Assembly (NCBI RefSeq): GCF_000382365.1
Contig: NZ_KB908228.1
Coordinates: 62,001-126,000 of the forward strand
DNA length: 64,000 nucleotides
Source of the DNA: Pannonibacter phragmitetus DSM 14782
GTDB taxonomy: Bacteria; Pseudomonadota; Alphaproteobacteria; Rhizobiales; Stappiaceae
Reading direction: 5' to 3'
Position numbers and translations under genes: made by a program
In this document: in pieces, positions 17,135 through 26,418 of the stretch
Position numbering within the stretch: position 1 is the stretch's first letter
How the letters are laid out: each line of letters starts with the position of its first letter
Notes under the pieces: model-generated
Told to the model about the DNA's origin: nothing
The model's input: the letters and a program-made list of their open reading frames with translations, nothing else
Database searches by the model: none

Positions 17135-17776
17135 ATGCCAAGACCCGCAATGACAGATGAAGAGCTTGCAGCCGTTCAGGCCCGCATTCTGGCTGAAACC
17201 GCACGCATCGTTGCTGCCGAGGGCTATGCCGCGCTGTCCATGCGCAAGCTGGCCGAAGGCCTCAACCTGACGGCAGGAGCGCTCTACCGCTATTTCCCGA
17301 CGAAGCAGCATCTGATGATCGCCTATTGCTCCGGCGCCATTGACAGGCTGAACGCAACCGCCCAGACCATCAACGCGAAGCCCCTGCCCTCGGTCGACAT
17401 CCTGCGCGAGCTGCTTCTCTCCTATGGCGAATTCGCACTGGAGGATCAGGACCGCTTCCGGCTGATTTTTCTCGATATCGAGATCAGCCGTCAGGTTGAA
17501 CTGTGCCGGACGACCGAAAATCTCAAGGGATATGAACTGGTCAAGGCCCGCATGGCGTCAGCCATGGAGGAAGGCTCGATCCGCCGCATGGACCCGGCCC
17601 TGGCAACCCACCTGCTGTGGGGCGCCATCCATGGCGCAGTCGTGCTGCTGCTCAGCATTACGGAAATAGACCTCGGCGATCCGCATACGCTGATCCGGCA
17701 ATCCATCGACATGGCCCTGCGCGGCCTTGCCCCGGAAAGTGCACGTGCAGAGAGCCTTCAGACGCAGGCGGCATGA
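17135..17776 (+). CDS. TetR/AcrR-family transcriptional regulator
   Basis: TetR-family repressor of 213 residues. The N-terminal helix-turn-helix spans about residues 12-60 (ILAETARIVAAEGYAALSMRKLAEGLNLTAGALYRYFPTK, with the diagnostic LYRYFPTKQHL at the recognition end). The remaining helical ligand-binding domain has no family-specific feature I recognise. It stands alone: the upstream gene runs the same way but is 156 bases away, and the next gene is convergent. The palindromes in front of it suggest autoregulation; other targets may be elsewhere. Confidence 0.93.
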   Translation: MPRPAMTDEELAAVQARILAETARIVAAEGYAALSMRKLAEGLNLTAGALYRYFPTKQHLMIAYCSGAIDRLNATAQTINAKPLPSVDILRELLLSYGEFALEDQDRFRLIFLDIEISRQVELCRTTENLKGYELVKARMASAMEEGSIRRMDPALATHLLWGAIHGAVVLLLSITEIDLGDPHTLIRQSIDMALRGLAPESARAESLQTQAA

Positions 17777-17855
17777 CCGGGCGCGGGTCTGATACCAAGG
17801 CTCTGAGATGCTGACGCATCACGCCTTGAAAATGCTCAAGCGCCGCACGGGCTTA

Positions 17856-17892
17856 ACCGGCACTGGATGAGTCAATCTCATCGAGTGCCGGT
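17856..17892. terminator. Strong hairpin between convergent genes
   Basis: Arms ACCGGCACT and AGTGCCGGT (9 bp), then after a single G-G mismatch GATGAG with CTCATC (6 bp), around a TCAAT loop. It lies between convergent tetR and the epimerase gene. No T-run follows on either strand, so it is a bidirectional 3'-end hairpin rather than a classic terminator. Confidence 0.55.
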
Positions 17893-17910
17893 ATGACTGC
17901 GCCGCTTCGG

Positions 17911-18924
17911 TCAGACATTGTAGTACTCACGGTACCATTTGACGAACTTTGCCACGCCTTCGCGCACACCTGTGCGAGGGCGGTAGCCGGTGAGCGTCTG
18001 CAACAGGCTGGCATCGGCCCAGGTGGCCGGCACATCACCCGCCTGCATCGGCATCAGCTTGCGTTCCGCCGTGCGGCCCGTCGCCTCTTCGATGGCAGCG
18101 ATGAACTCCGTCAGTTCCACGCTCTGCGAGTTGCCGATGTTCACGACACGCCAGGGCGCGACCGGAGAAAGGCTGTCCCCCTCCGGCACTGCCGCTCCCT
18201 CTTCAGGCTGTTGCGGGACTGCATCGATCAGAAGCCGGATGCCTTCCACCAGGTCTTCCACATAGGTGAAGTCCCGGCTCATCTCGCCATAATTATAGAC
18301 CTCGATCGGATTGCCTTCGAGGATCGACTTGGTGAACTTGAACAGCGCCATGTCCGGGCGCCCCCAGGGGCCATAGACCGTGAAGAAACGGAACATGGTG
18401 ATGGGCGTGCCATAGAGATGGGCATAGGAATGGGCCATCACCTCGCAGGCCTTTTTCGTAGCCGCATAGAATGACATCTGATGGTCAGCCTTGACAGTCT
18501 CCTGAAACGGCATGTCCGTGTTGGCGCCATAGGCCGAAGAGGTGGAGGCGATCAGCAGGTGCTGCGGCGGAAAGGCTCTCGCGGCTTCCAGCATCTCGAA
18601 TGTGCCGGCAATGTTGCTGTCGAGATAGGAGCGCGGTGCCTCGATGGAGTAACGCACACCCGCCTGGGCGGCCAGATGCACGACCACGTCAGGGCGGTTG
18701 GCCTCGAACAGCGAGCGCACCAGTTCACCATCCTCGACGCGGCCTGTGACGGCAGTGAAATGCTCGTTCTGCAGCAGCATCTGGTGACGCCGCTCCTTGA
18801 GCCGCACGTCGTAGTAATCCGTCATGGCATCGAGGCCGATAACGCGGAACCCCTCTTCCAGCAGCCGGGTGCAAAGAAAATATCCGATGAAGCCGGCCGA
18901 CCCGGTCACGAAGGCGGTGCGCAT
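17911..18924 (-). CDS. NAD-dependent epimerase, UDP-glucuronate 4-epimerase-like
   Basis: Extended short-chain dehydrogenase, 337 residues from the ATG at 18924. The NAD-binding GSAGFIG motif lies at about residues 8-14. The active-site pattern is S/T in STSSAYG and YxxxK in YAATKKACE. The segments DAMTDYYDVRLKERR, RYSIEAPRSYLDSN and FFTVYGPWGRPDMALFKFT are those of UDP-glucuronate 4-epimerases, which convert UDP-GlcA to UDP-GalA for capsule, lipopolysaccharide or exopolysaccharide. It stands apart from any polysaccharide cluster here. Exact substrate is by homology. Confidence 0.88.
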   Translation of the reverse strand: MRTAFVTGSAGFIGYFLCTRLLEEGFRVIGLDAMTDYYDVRLKERRHQMLLQNEHFTAVTGRVEDGELVRSLFEANRPDVVVHLAAQAGVRYSIEAPRSYLDSNIAGTFEMLEAARAFPPQHLLIASTSSAYGANTDMPFQETVKADHQMSFYAATKKACEVMAHSYAHLYGTPITMFRFFTVYGPWGRPDMALFKFTKSILEGNPIEVYNYGEMSRDFTYVEDLVEGIRLLIDAVPQQPEEGAAVPEGDSLSPVAPWRVVNIGNSQSVELTEFIAAIEEATGRTAERKLMPMQAGDVPATWADASLLQTLTGYRPRTGVREGVAKFVKWYREYYNV

Positions 18925-19041
18925 ATGTTTAACCCGTACGGAGAACCCGAAAGCGGCAACCAATTTGTGACAGCCCTCATAGCACCCGGGCTCTGACACG
19001 CCAAGGATTCGGACTGTGAAGGCGGCCCTTGAAAAGACAGA

Positions 19042-19067
19042 AAGCGCCAGCCTTGCAGCCAGCGCTT
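19042..19067 (-). terminator. Candidate hemA terminator
   Basis: Arms AAGCGC and GCGCTT enclose a GC-rich loop 28 bases past the hemA stop. On the minus strand the sequence continues with a pyrimidine-rich TTCTGTCTTTTC. Confidence 0.5.
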
Positions 19068-19094
19068 CCCGTAGAGTTCAATTCCCTTGCCCGG

Positions 19095-20312
19095 TCAGGC
19101 GACGGCGCGGGCCAGCGCGCAACGCGACCACAAGGCATTCAGCGCGCCGACCAGATGGTCGATATCGGCGTCCGAATGAAACGGCGTCGGCGTGATGCGC
19201 AGGCGCTCGGTGCCCTTCGGCACGGTCGGGTAATTGATCGGCTGGACATAGATGCCGTAGTTGTCGAGCAGGATGTCCGAGATCCACTTGCACTTGGATG
19301 CATTGCCCACCATCACCGGAACGATGTGGCTGGGATTGTCCATATGCGGGATGCCACGGCGGTCCAGCAGGCTGCGCAGACGGGCCACGCGGTCCTGATG
19401 CGCCTCACGCTCGGCCGTGCTCTGCTTCAGATGACGGATCGAAGCCGTGGCGCCAGCGGCCAGTGACGGCGGCAGCGCCGTTGTGAAGATGAAGCCCGAA
19501 GCGAAGGAGCGCACGAAGTCGCAGAGCTGGCGCGAGCCGGTGATGTAGCCGCCCATCACGCCAAAAGCCTTGCCAAGCGTGCCTTCGATCACCGTCAGAC
19601 GGTCCATCAGGCCTTCGCGCTCGGCAATGCCGCCGCCGCGCGGGCCGTAAAGGCCAACCGCGTGCACTTCATCCAGATAGGTCATCGCGCCATAGCGTTC
19701 GGCCACGTCGCAGATTTCCTTGATGGGGGCGATGTCGCCGTCCATCGAATAGACGCTCTCGAAGGCAACCAGCTTGGGAGCAGCCGGATCATCAGCGGCG
19801 AGCTTGCGCTCCAGATCTTCCGGGCTGTTGTGCTTCCACACGCGCTTTTCGGCGCGGCTGTGGCGGATGCCCTCGATCATCGAGGCATGGTTCAGCGCAT
19901 CGGAATAAACGATGCAGCCGGGGATCTTCGAGGCCAGCGTGCCGAGGGCAGCCCAGTTGGACACATAGCCCGAGGTGAAGATGAGCGCCGATTCCTTGCC
20001 ATGCAGATCTGCGAGCTCGTGCTCAAGCTGGACATGGTAGTGGTTGGTGCCCGAGATGTTGCGTGTGCCGCCAGCGCCCGCGCCGCAGCTGTCGACCGCA
20101 TCCTTCATGGCGGTAACCACATCCGGATGCTGGCCCATGCCAAGATAATCGTTGGAGCACCACACGGTCACTTCGTGGGTGGAGCCATCTTCGCGGAAAC
20201 GGGTCGCCTTGGGAAATTCGCCTGAATGACGCTTCAGATCAGCGAATACGCGATAGTTGCCATCCTCCCGCAAGCCGTCCAGCGCCTGCGCAAAGAAGCT
20301 TTCGAAGTCCAT
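19095..20312 (-). CDS. hemA: 5-aminolevulinate synthase
   Basis: Pyridoxal-phosphate enzyme condensing glycine with succinyl-CoA to 5-aminolevulinate, the C4 (Shemin) entry to tetrapyrroles used by alphaproteobacteria. It is 405 residues from the ATG at 20312, which has an AGAGGG ribosome site; the open frame upstream does not look coding. Conserved features are [26 protein letters not shown]-like glycine-rich [31 protein letters not shown] with the cofactor-binding Asp, and the PLP-binding Lys in [16 protein letters not shown]. It feeds both heme and the cobalamin genes in this window. The long gap upstream is where oxygen or iron control would act. Confidence 0.97.
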   Translation of the reverse strand: MDFESFFAQALDGLREDGNYRVFADLKRHSGEFPKATRFREDGSTHEVTVWCSNDYLGMGQHPDVVTAMKDAVDSCGAGAGGTRNISGTNHYHVQLEHELADLHGKESALIFTSGYVSNWAALGTLASKIPGCIVYSDALNHASMIEGIRHSRAEKRVWKHNSPEDLERKLAADDPAAPKLVAFESVYSMDGDIAPIKEICDVAERYGAMTYLDEVHAVGLYGPRGGGIAEREGLMDRLTVIEGTLGKAFGVMGGYITGSRQLCDFVRSFASGFIFTTALPPSLAAGATASIRHLKQSTAEREAHQDRVARLRSLLDRRGIPHMDNPSHIVPVMVGNASKCKWISDILLDNYGIYVQPINYPTVPKGTERLRITPTPFHSDADIDHLVGALNALWSRCALARAVA

Positions 20313-21017
20313 GGCGTATTCCCTCTTCTTCTCAAGCAGACGCAATCCGCGCCCGCCATTGGCGTCCTGCAAGCCCTTGTGTCCAGAGCCGGTCATCATA
20401 TGGCCAGCCCTCCCAGGCGGATCTGATAAGGGGAAGTTGCCCCGCCCCACTCACGCGTCCTGTGATACGAAGCCTGACAGCCTCGTGACCCCGCACCATG
20501 TAGCGCAAGGTAGCGCTCCAACACATAGTTTAAAATGCCGCAGGCTGTCATTATTCTAATTCCGGGTTACAGAATTCTTTTCAGGAGAAGAGCCCGGCCG
20601 GTCAACTCTGAGACACTTGCCCCGCCGCCCTCTCTTCCGGCGATCATTCTGGAACCTTAGCCTCCTGTCCGCGTTAACACTTTGATCTGGGACAAGCCGG
20701 GCATCACGCCGAGTTGATGCTGACGTCTTTTTCCAGCCAGAGATAACAGGACCGCTGAAAACAGGAGCGAAATCAAAGAACTGAGCCAGACCGGAGGCAT
20801 CGAGTCCCGGCCGCCGCCGGCCTGAGAAGATCAGAAACCACGTCATTTTGTGATTCGGATAACATCTATCTTAAGGGAAATGGCGTAATAATGGCTGCAT
20901 CACAGCAACCGGCCTAGCAAGTCACCTGTCAAAAAGACGAGGTGTACTTAAGGTCTAAAAAAAATCCGGTGCCGTGAACTGTGCTCAGACGTGACTGTCA
21001 TGCCGAGGGAGGCAAAA
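20313..21017. other. Gene-poor region between divergent hemA and an exported-protein gene
   Basis: I find no convincing gene in these 705 bases. The open minus-strand frame at 20556-20846 is Arg-rich with no domain or ribosome site. Visible details: AGCGC-N6-GCGCT at 20502-20517 and a TTGATctggGACAA stretch at 20682-20695, close to but not a full FNR site. A weak GCATCA/TGATGC hairpin lies at 20701-20720. The left end should hold the hemA promoter, the right end that of the gene at 21018. Confidence 0.6.
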
Positions 21018-21611
21018 ATGACGCATCGTCTCATGAAGAAAGCCATCATTCCGGCAGTTGCCATCATGCTTTCTGCCGCCCCGCTCGCGCTCGCCGCCCC
21101 CAAGTCGGAGCGGCATGTGCTGCCTGAGGACAATCTCTCCGTCACGCTCGCCAGCCTTGGTGCCGGGCCTGCGGCCGGTGAGGACACCTCCATCTGGGTC
21201 GGACCGGTCGACATTCAGGGCCGCAAGGTCATCTGGGTCGAACTGATCGACGCCGAGGGCGAAGTCATCTACGCGTCAGAAGTCGCGCAGAACGAAACCC
21301 ATCTGCTGCCCGATGGCCGCGCCATCGTGGTGAGCCCGCTCAACGCCCCGGAAGGTACACTTGCCGCTGCGAAGGACGAATCGCGCGTTCCTGCTGAAGC
21401 AGGCCAGATGATCACCCGCCGCGTGGTGGATGATCAGGAAGGCCAGACTGCCGTCGAGCTGGTCCAGACCCCGCCGCAGGAGCCTTCGATCCTGCTGCAG
21501 CTGGCCAAAGCGGGCGAAACCGTCTGGCACGGTCTCATCGCCCTCTTCCAGGGCGCTGCCGATTCGGTGCGCGTTGCCTGGAACTGGATCGTGGATACGG
21601 TTGCCGTCTGA
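21018..21611 (+). CDS. Exported hypothetical protein
   Basis: A 197-residue protein I do not recognise. The ATG at 21018 has a strong GGGAGG ribosome site 6-7 bases upstream, so I prefer it to the earlier in-frame start. A signal peptide is clear (MKKAIIPAVAIMLSAAPLALAA, cleavage near residue 27). The mature part is short, acidic and beta-rich, with WVELIDAEGEVIYASEVAQNE in the middle. Its C-terminal 45 residues could form one or two amphipathic helices (GETVWHGLIALFQGAADSVRVAWNWIVD). Stand-alone gene, convergent with the DUF2155 gene; probably periplasmic or envelope-associated. Confidence 0.75.
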   Translation: MTHRLMKKAIIPAVAIMLSAAPLALAAPKSERHVLPEDNLSVTLASLGAGPAAGEDTSIWVGPVDIQGRKVIWVELIDAEGEVIYASEVAQNETHLLPDGRAIVVSPLNAPEGTLAAAKDESRVPAEAGQMITRRVVDDQEGQTAVELVQTPPQEPSILLQLAKAGETVWHGLIALFQGAADSVRVAWNWIVDTVAV

Positions 21612-21736
21612 TACCGGCGTTCAATGCACTTGTGTCACTCGAGGCTGATCGCTCCGCCCCTGCGTGCGGGAGCAAGCCATGGCGTCATGCGCGGAGATCA
21701 TCAGACTTCGCCTGAGGGCTGGGATCAGCCACTGGC

Positions 21737-21759
21737 CCTGCCGGATCGTCCCCGGCAGG
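21737..21759. terminator. Hairpin between convergent genes
   Basis: CCTGCCGG and CCGGCAGG (8 bp) around a 7-base loop, between the 3' ends of the exported protein gene and the DUF2155 gene. No T-run. Confidence 0.45.
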
Positions 21760-21767
21760 CAGCATGA

Positions 21768-22328
21768 TCAGAACAGCGGCGGCTTGGGACGCGGTGCGGG
21801 CACGGTGCCCATTGCGCCCTCAGCTTGTTCGCCAGTGCCTGCCGCGCCGCCGCCGAGTGTGTCTGCGCCCTCTTCCACCACAGTTACCGGGGGACCGGAA
21901 TAGCCGGCCGGGGGCGGCACGGTGGAGGTCTGGCGGCAATCGGTCAGCCACACGTCATAGACGGCGTGCTCGACGCCATGCAGGCCGGGGCTCGCGGCGA
22001 ACATCCAGCCGGAAAAGATCCGCTGGATCTGGTTGTTGAGCGTTACCTCATCCACCTGCACGAAGGCCGTCGTCAGCGGATTTTCGGTCTGCGGCCGGGT
22101 GTGGCAGACGCGCGGCGTCACCTGCAGCGCGCCGAACTGGACCGTCTCGCCAATATAGACATCAAAGGAGGTGATACGGCCGGTGATCTTGTCGAGACCG
22201 GAGAAGACGGCCACCGGGTTCTCGATGATATCAGCGCGCGCAGGCACGGCGGCAAGGGCGCAGAAAAGGGCGCCAGCAAAGGCTGTGCCGAAGACCGGCG
22301 TGCTCTTCATCCTGTTGATTTGCCGCAT
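21768..22328 (-). CDS. DUF2155 domain-containing exported protein
   Basis: Alphaproteobacterial DUF2155 protein of 186 residues from the ATG at 22328, which has an AGGGA ribosome site. Signal peptide at residues 1-32 (FAGALFCALAAVPARA). The DUF2155 core spans about 35-135: VFSGLDKITGRITSFDVYIGETVQFGALQVTPRVCHTRP, then VQVDEV.L, IFSGWMFAASPGLHGVEHAVYDVWLTDC. The two Cys residues in the core could form a disulphide. The C-terminal 50 residues are Pro/Gly-rich and of low complexity. Function is unknown. It is 109 bases downstream of valS on the same strand. Confidence 0.85.
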   Translation of the reverse strand: MRQINRMKSTPVFGTAFAGALFCALAAVPARADIIENPVAVFSGLDKITGRITSFDVYIGETVQFGALQVTPRVCHTRPQTENPLTTAFVQVDEVTLNNQIQRIFSGWMFAASPGLHGVEHAVYDVWLTDCRQTSTVPPPAGYSGPPVTVVEEGADTLGGGAAGTGEQAEGAMGTVPAPRPKPPLF

Positions 22329-22396
22329 GATTGTCCCTGGCAAGTCTCTTGTTCTGGCGGGCGTAACACCCGATTGCGGCTGCCGGAAGGCAAGCC

Positions 22397-22429
22397 CTTG
22401 CGCGGCAACGGTTTCCGCCGCCGCGCAAG
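22397..22429 (-). terminator. Candidate valS terminator hairpin
   Basis: CTTGCGCGGC and GCCGCGCAAG form a perfect 10-bp stem with a 13-base loop, 8 bases past the valS stop. No T-run follows, so readthrough to the DUF2155 gene is possible. Confidence 0.5.
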
Positions 22430-22437
22430 TCTGTTTA

Positions 22438-25269
22438 TCAGCCCAGCGAAGCCAGACGGCTCACCGCCGTCTGCACCTGTGTCTTGCGGGCAGAAAGCTC
22501 TGCCAGCTTCTCGCGCTCACCCTCGACAACTTCTTCCTTTGCCTTTTCGACAAAGGCCGGATTGGAGAGCTTCTTCTCGATGCGGCCGATCTCGTCTTCC
22601 AGCTTGGCGAGGTCCTTGGCGAGACGCGCTTTTTCCGCCCCCAGATCAATGACGCCGGCAAGCGGCAGACAGACGGTGGCATCGCCAACAATGATCTGCG
22701 CTGCGCCCTTCGGCAGTTCACCAGCCAGCGTCAGGCTTTCAGCGCGGGCAAGGCGCAGGATGGCTGCCTCGTGGGTCTTCACCCTCGCAACCGTTACGTC
22801 ACCGGCACCGACCATCACCACCGGGATCTGCGCACCGGCCGGTACGTTCATTTCCGAGCGCACGGAGCGGATTTCGGAAATGAGGCCAACCAGCCAGTTG
22901 ATCTCTTCGGCGGCCGCCGCATCTGCCAGCGCAGGGGCAGGCCAGCGGGTGAGCATGAGAATCTGATCCGGTGCACCGGTTTCCTCGCCGAGGCGGGCCC
23001 ACAGCTCTTCCGTCAGGAAGGGCATGAAGGGGTGGAGGATCTTCAGGATCTCGTCCAGCGTCCAGGCTGCGGTCGCGCGGATTTCCGCCTTGGCGGCTTC
23101 ATCCGTGCCGTTGAACACGGGCTTGGCCAGTTCCAGGAACCAGTCGCAATAGGTGTTCCAGACGAAACGGTAGACGCCATTGGCCGCATCGTTGAAGCGG
23201 TAGGCCTCCAGCGCCTCGCGCACTTCCTCGGCGCAACGGCCGACTTCCGTGGCGATCCAGCGGTTGAGCGTATGGGTGGCGCGGGCCGGATCAAAACCGG
23301 CGACGCGCTTGCAGCCGTTCATCTCGGCAAAGCGGGCCGCGTTCCACAGCTTGGTGGCAAAGTTGCGGTAGCCGCCGACGCGGCTGGTGGCCAGCTTGAT
23401 GTCACGGCCCTGCGCTGCCATCGCCGCCAGCGTGAAGCGCAGCGCATCGGCACCGAACTCGTCAATCAGCTGCAGCGGGTCGATGACATTGCCCTTCGAC
23501 TTCGACATCTTCTGCCCTTTCTCGTCACGGACGAGGGCATGGATGTAGACGGTCTCGAAAGGCTCGGTCTTCATGAAATGCAGCGACATCATCATCATGC
23601 GGGCGACCCAGAAGAAGATGATGTCGAAGCCGGTGATCAGCACCGAAGTCGGGAAATAGCGCGCCAGTTCCGGTGTCTTGTCCGGCCAGCCGAGCGTCGA
23701 GAACGGCCAGAGCGCAGAGGAGAACCAGGTGTCGAGCACGTCCTCATCGCGGTAGAGGAGAACGCTCTCCCCGGCCCCGGCTTCCCAGGCAGCCAGCGCT
23801 TGTTCCATGGCCGCCATTTCAACCGGCTTGCCATAATGGGCAGCGGCCGCCTTCAGGGCTTCGGCTTCCGTCTTCTCGACGAAGATCTTGCCATCGGGAC
23901 CATACCACGCCGGGATCTGATGGCCCCACCACAGCTGGCGCGAGATGCACCAGGGCTGGATGTTCTCCATCCACTCGTAATAGGTCTTGTCCCAGTTGGA
24001 CGGAACGAACTTGGTGCGCCCCTCGCGGACGGAGGCAATCGCAGGCTTGGCCAGCGTCGCGGCATCCACATACCACTGGTCGGTCAGCATCGGCTCGATC
24101 GGCACGCCGCCACGGTCGCCATGCGGCACCATGTGGGTGTGATCCTCGATGCGGTCCAAGAGCCCCTGCTCTTCCATCTGCACAACAAGCGCCTTGCGCA
24201 CGGCAAAGCGGTCCAGCCCGTGGAAGGCGGCGATGGTGGCATCCAGCATCTCAGACGCCGGCACACCGGCGAGGAATTCGGCATTCTCGGCCAGAATGAC
24301 CCGTGCCTCACGGTCGAGGATGGAGATCATCGGCAGATCGTTGCGCTTGCCTACTTCGAAATCGTTGAAGTCATGCGCCGGGGTGATCTTCACTGCGCCG
24401 GAACCGGCGGTGGGATCGGCATAGTCATCGCCCACGATCGGCACGCGGCGGCCGACCAGCGGCAGGATGATGTGCTTGCCGATCAGGTCCTTGTAGCGCG
24501 GATCTTCCGGATTCACGGCAACGGCGGTGTCGCCCAGCATGGTTTCCGGACGTGTGGTGGCCACGACGATGTAATCGCGGGTCTCATACTCCGTCGCATT
24601 GCCTTCGTCATCGAAGGCAACCGGATGCTGATAGGTGGCACCGCCTTCCAGTGGATAGCGGAAGTGCCAGAGGTTGCCCTTGATCTCCTGCTGCACGACT
24701 TCCAGGTCGGAAATCGCGGTCAGCAGTTTCGGGTCCCAGTTGACGAGACGCTTGTCCTTGTAGATCAGGCCGTCGCGGAAGAGCGACACGAAGACTTCCA
24801 GAACGGCAGCCGACAGGCCCTCATCCATGGTGAAGCGCTCGCGGTCCCAGTCGCAGGACGCGCCAAGGCGCTTCAGCTGGTTGAAGATCATGCCGCCGGA
24901 TTCGCCCTTCCAGTTCCAGACGCGCTCGATGAAGGCGTCACGGCCCATGTCGCGGCGCGACGGCTCCTTGCGCTCGGCAAGCTGGCGCTCCACCACCATC
25001 TGCGTGGCAATGCCTGCGTGATCCATGCCCGGCTGCCACAGCACGTCCTTGCCGCGCATGCGCTCGAAGCGGATCAGGATGTCCTGCAGCGTGTTGTTGA
25101 GCGCATGGCCCATGTGCAGGGAGCCCGTCACGTTCGGCGGCGGGATCACGATCGTATAGGACGGGGCACCATCGGCAGCACCGGCACCGGCGCGCGATGC
25201 TCCGGCCTTTTCCCACATTTCAGTGATCCGCGGCTCGACGGCCGCTGCGTCATAGGTCTTGTCAAGCAT
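22438..25269 (-). CDS. valS: Valyl-tRNA synthetase
   Basis: Class I aminoacyl-tRNA synthetase that charges tRNA-Val and edits mischarged threonine. It is 943 residues, full length. Signature 1, PPPNVTGSLHMGHALN, carries the HIGH-equivalent HMGH at residues 52-55. Signature 2, KMSKSKGN, is near residue 587. The WWGHQIPAW segment and editing domain between them are intact. The C-terminal helical arm (EKARLAKDLAKLEDEIGRIEKKL) is the typical ValS coiled coil. It follows popZ on the same strand, an order conserved in many alphaproteobacteria. A hairpin separates it from popZ, so it probably has its own promoter. Confidence 0.98.
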   Translation of the reverse strand: MLDKTYDAAAVEPRITEMWEKAGASRAGAGAADGAPSYTIVIPPPNVTGSLHMGHALNNTLQDILIRFERMRGKDVLWQPGMDHAGIATQMVVERQLAERKEPSRRDMGRDAFIERVWNWKGESGGMIFNQLKRLGASCDWDRERFTMDEGLSAAVLEVFVSLFRDGLIYKDKRLVNWDPKLLTAISDLEVVQQEIKGNLWHFRYPLEGGATYQHPVAFDDEGNATEYETRDYIVVATTRPETMLGDTAVAVNPEDPRYKDLIGKHIILPLVGRRVPIVGDDYADPTAGSGAVKITPAHDFNDFEVGKRNDLPMISILDREARVILAENAEFLAGVPASEMLDATIAAFHGLDRFAVRKALVVQMEEQGLLDRIEDHTHMVPHGDRGGVPIEPMLTDQWYVDAATLAKPAIASVREGRTKFVPSNWDKTYYEWMENIQPWCISRQLWWGHQIPAWYGPDGKIFVEKTEAEALKAAAAHYGKPVEMAAMEQALAAWEAGAGESVLLYRDEDVLDTWFSSALWPFSTLGWPDKTPELARYFPTSVLITGFDIIFFWVARMMMMSLHFMKTEPFETVYIHALVRDEKGQKMSKSKGNVIDPLQLIDEFGADALRFTLAAMAAQGRDIKLATSRVGGYRNFATKLWNAARFAEMNGCKRVAGFDPARATHTLNRWIATEVGRCAEEVREALEAYRFNDAANGVYRFVWNTYCDWFLELAKPVFNGTDEAAKAEIRATAAWTLDEILKILHPFMPFLTEELWARLGEETGAPDQILMLTRWPAPALADAAAAEEINWLVGLISEIRSVRSEMNVPAGAQIPVVMVGAGDVTVARVKTHEAAILRLARAESLTLAGELPKGAAQIIVGDATVCLPLAGVIDLGAEKARLAKDLAKLEDEIGRIEKKLSNPAFVEKAKEEVVEGEREKLAELSARKTQVQTAVSRLASLG

Positions 25270-25374
25270 GAGGGCTTCCCGGGACTTTCCGTTATCTGGG
25301 CCTGTGTAAATCGGATGGCGGGCAGCGAGTCAACATCCTGAGCAGAATGGGGACTGAACTGAAGCAGAAATGGC

Positions 25375-25396
25375 AACGCCGCCCGCAGGCGGCGTT
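25375..25396 (-). terminator. Candidate popZ terminator hairpin
   Basis: AACGCCGCC and GGCGGCGTT form a perfect 9-bp stem around CGCA (plus-strand reading), 35 bases past the popZ stop. The downstream minus-strand sequence is only weakly T-rich. Confidence 0.55.
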
Positions 25397-25431
25397 CAGG
25401 TCATGCATGGCACATGCCAAGCCGCTGCAGA

Positions 25432-26181
25432 TCAGCGCTTGCGTACCACGCGTTCGATTTCCTGGCGGACGAGACGCTCCACCATGACCGGCAGGTTCTG
25501 ATCGAGCCAGCTTTTCAGCATCGGGCGCAGCATGTCCTTCACCAGATCCTCCAGCGTGCGGGCATTGGCCGACAGGATGGTGCTGGACAGATTCTCGAAG
25601 GCAGCACTGACGGCAGCACCGGCCATGTCCGAGACAAGGGGCGTTTCCTCGTCCAGCGGGTCAAGATTGTCCATCGATACAGGCGCAAGACCTTCGGCAA
25701 CGGAAGAGCGCGCCGGCTGCGGCGCAGCTTTCGGGGCCGGAGCCGGAGCAGGCTCGTCGTCTTCTTCCATGAAGCCGATGTCGCCAGCATCATCGTCCAT
25801 CGTATCTGGCATGCCCTCAACCATGGCGAAGGGATCTTCTTCCTCTTCCTCCTCGACAGCCAGTTCTTCCGTCAGTTCAAGAACGTCGTCATCGGCAACG
25901 TCTTCGTCGGCCTCAAAGGCAGCAATATCTTCGTCGATGGCAGCATCGCCGTCATCATCATCATCGCCTGCCATATCGAACAGCTTGTCCAGGTCATCCT
26001 GCGACATGCCGGCTTCTTCTTCCTCAGGCATTTCATTGACTTGCGGCATAGGGGCTACGGGCTCCGGGGCTGCTGGTGCCGTCTTGCTGGCGGCAGGAGT
26101 TTCCTCGTCGGAAATGATCCGGCGAATGGAGGCGAGAATTTCCTCCATTGAGGGTTCCTGCGCCTGACTGGCCTTCGACAT
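25432..26181 (-). CDS. popZ: PopZ-like polar organizing protein (DUF2497)
   Basis: Homologue of PopZ, the self-assembling pole-organizing protein that anchors ParB-parS and recruits cell-cycle regulators. It is 249 residues. The N-terminal binding helix EPSMEEILASIRRIISDEE is at residues 9-27. The middle, about 30-150, is a Pro- and Asp/Glu-rich disordered region, very acidic (AGDDDDDGDAAIDEDIAAF). The C-terminal oligomerisation helices are at about 205-249 (LEDLVKDMLRPMLKSWLDQN, then LVRQEIERVVRKR). It is longer than Caulobacter PopZ (177 residues), mainly because of the acidic linker, as in Rhizobiales. The popZ-valS synteny supports the call. Confidence 0.92.
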   Translation of the reverse strand: MSKASQAQEPSMEEILASIRRIISDEETPAASKTAPAAPEPVAPMPQVNEMPEEEEAGMSQDDLDKLFDMAGDDDDDGDAAIDEDIAAFEADEDVADDDVLELTEELAVEEEEEEDPFAMVEGMPDTMDDDAGDIGFMEEDDEPAPAPAPKAAPQPARSSVAEGLAPVSMDNLDPLDEETPLVSDMAGAAVSAAFENLSSTILSANARTLEDLVKDMLRPMLKSWLDQNLPVMVERLVRQEIERVVRKR

Positions 26182-26355
26182 GAGTTCCCCCAGAACTGAT
26201 TACATACGCACCGGCACCGAACTCGAAAGTTACGATTCGGTTAAGGGAATTATGCTGAGTCGCCTGTCAACATCATAGGCGGACAGGGCGGCACAGACAC
26301 CTTATCCCCTTCTAATAGGAAAAACTTGCCGGGTAGACCGGTATTGCCAATGGAA

Positions 26356-26378
26356 AACGCGCCCCGGAAGGGCGCGTT
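26356..26378 (-). terminator. tolC intrinsic terminator
   Basis: Perfect 9-bp stem (AACGCGCCC with GGGCGCGTT) and 5-base loop; on the minus strand it is followed by a T-rich stretch that begins TTTTCC. Located 40 bases past the tolC stop. Confidence 0.8.
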
Positions 26379-26418
26379 CTCTGAACTCATGGCAATTTCG
26401 CAGATCAGCGCCGAATCA

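Noticed and set aside
20556-20846. 96-codon minus-strand ORF upstream of hemA
   Set aside because: Arg-rich, no ribosome site, no domain; more likely chance in GC-rich DNA.
22171-25341. 1056-codon plus-strand open frame
   Set aside because: It lies opposite valS, which has full synthetase motifs; the antisense product has no domain and the His/Arg-rich make-up typical of GC-rich shadows.
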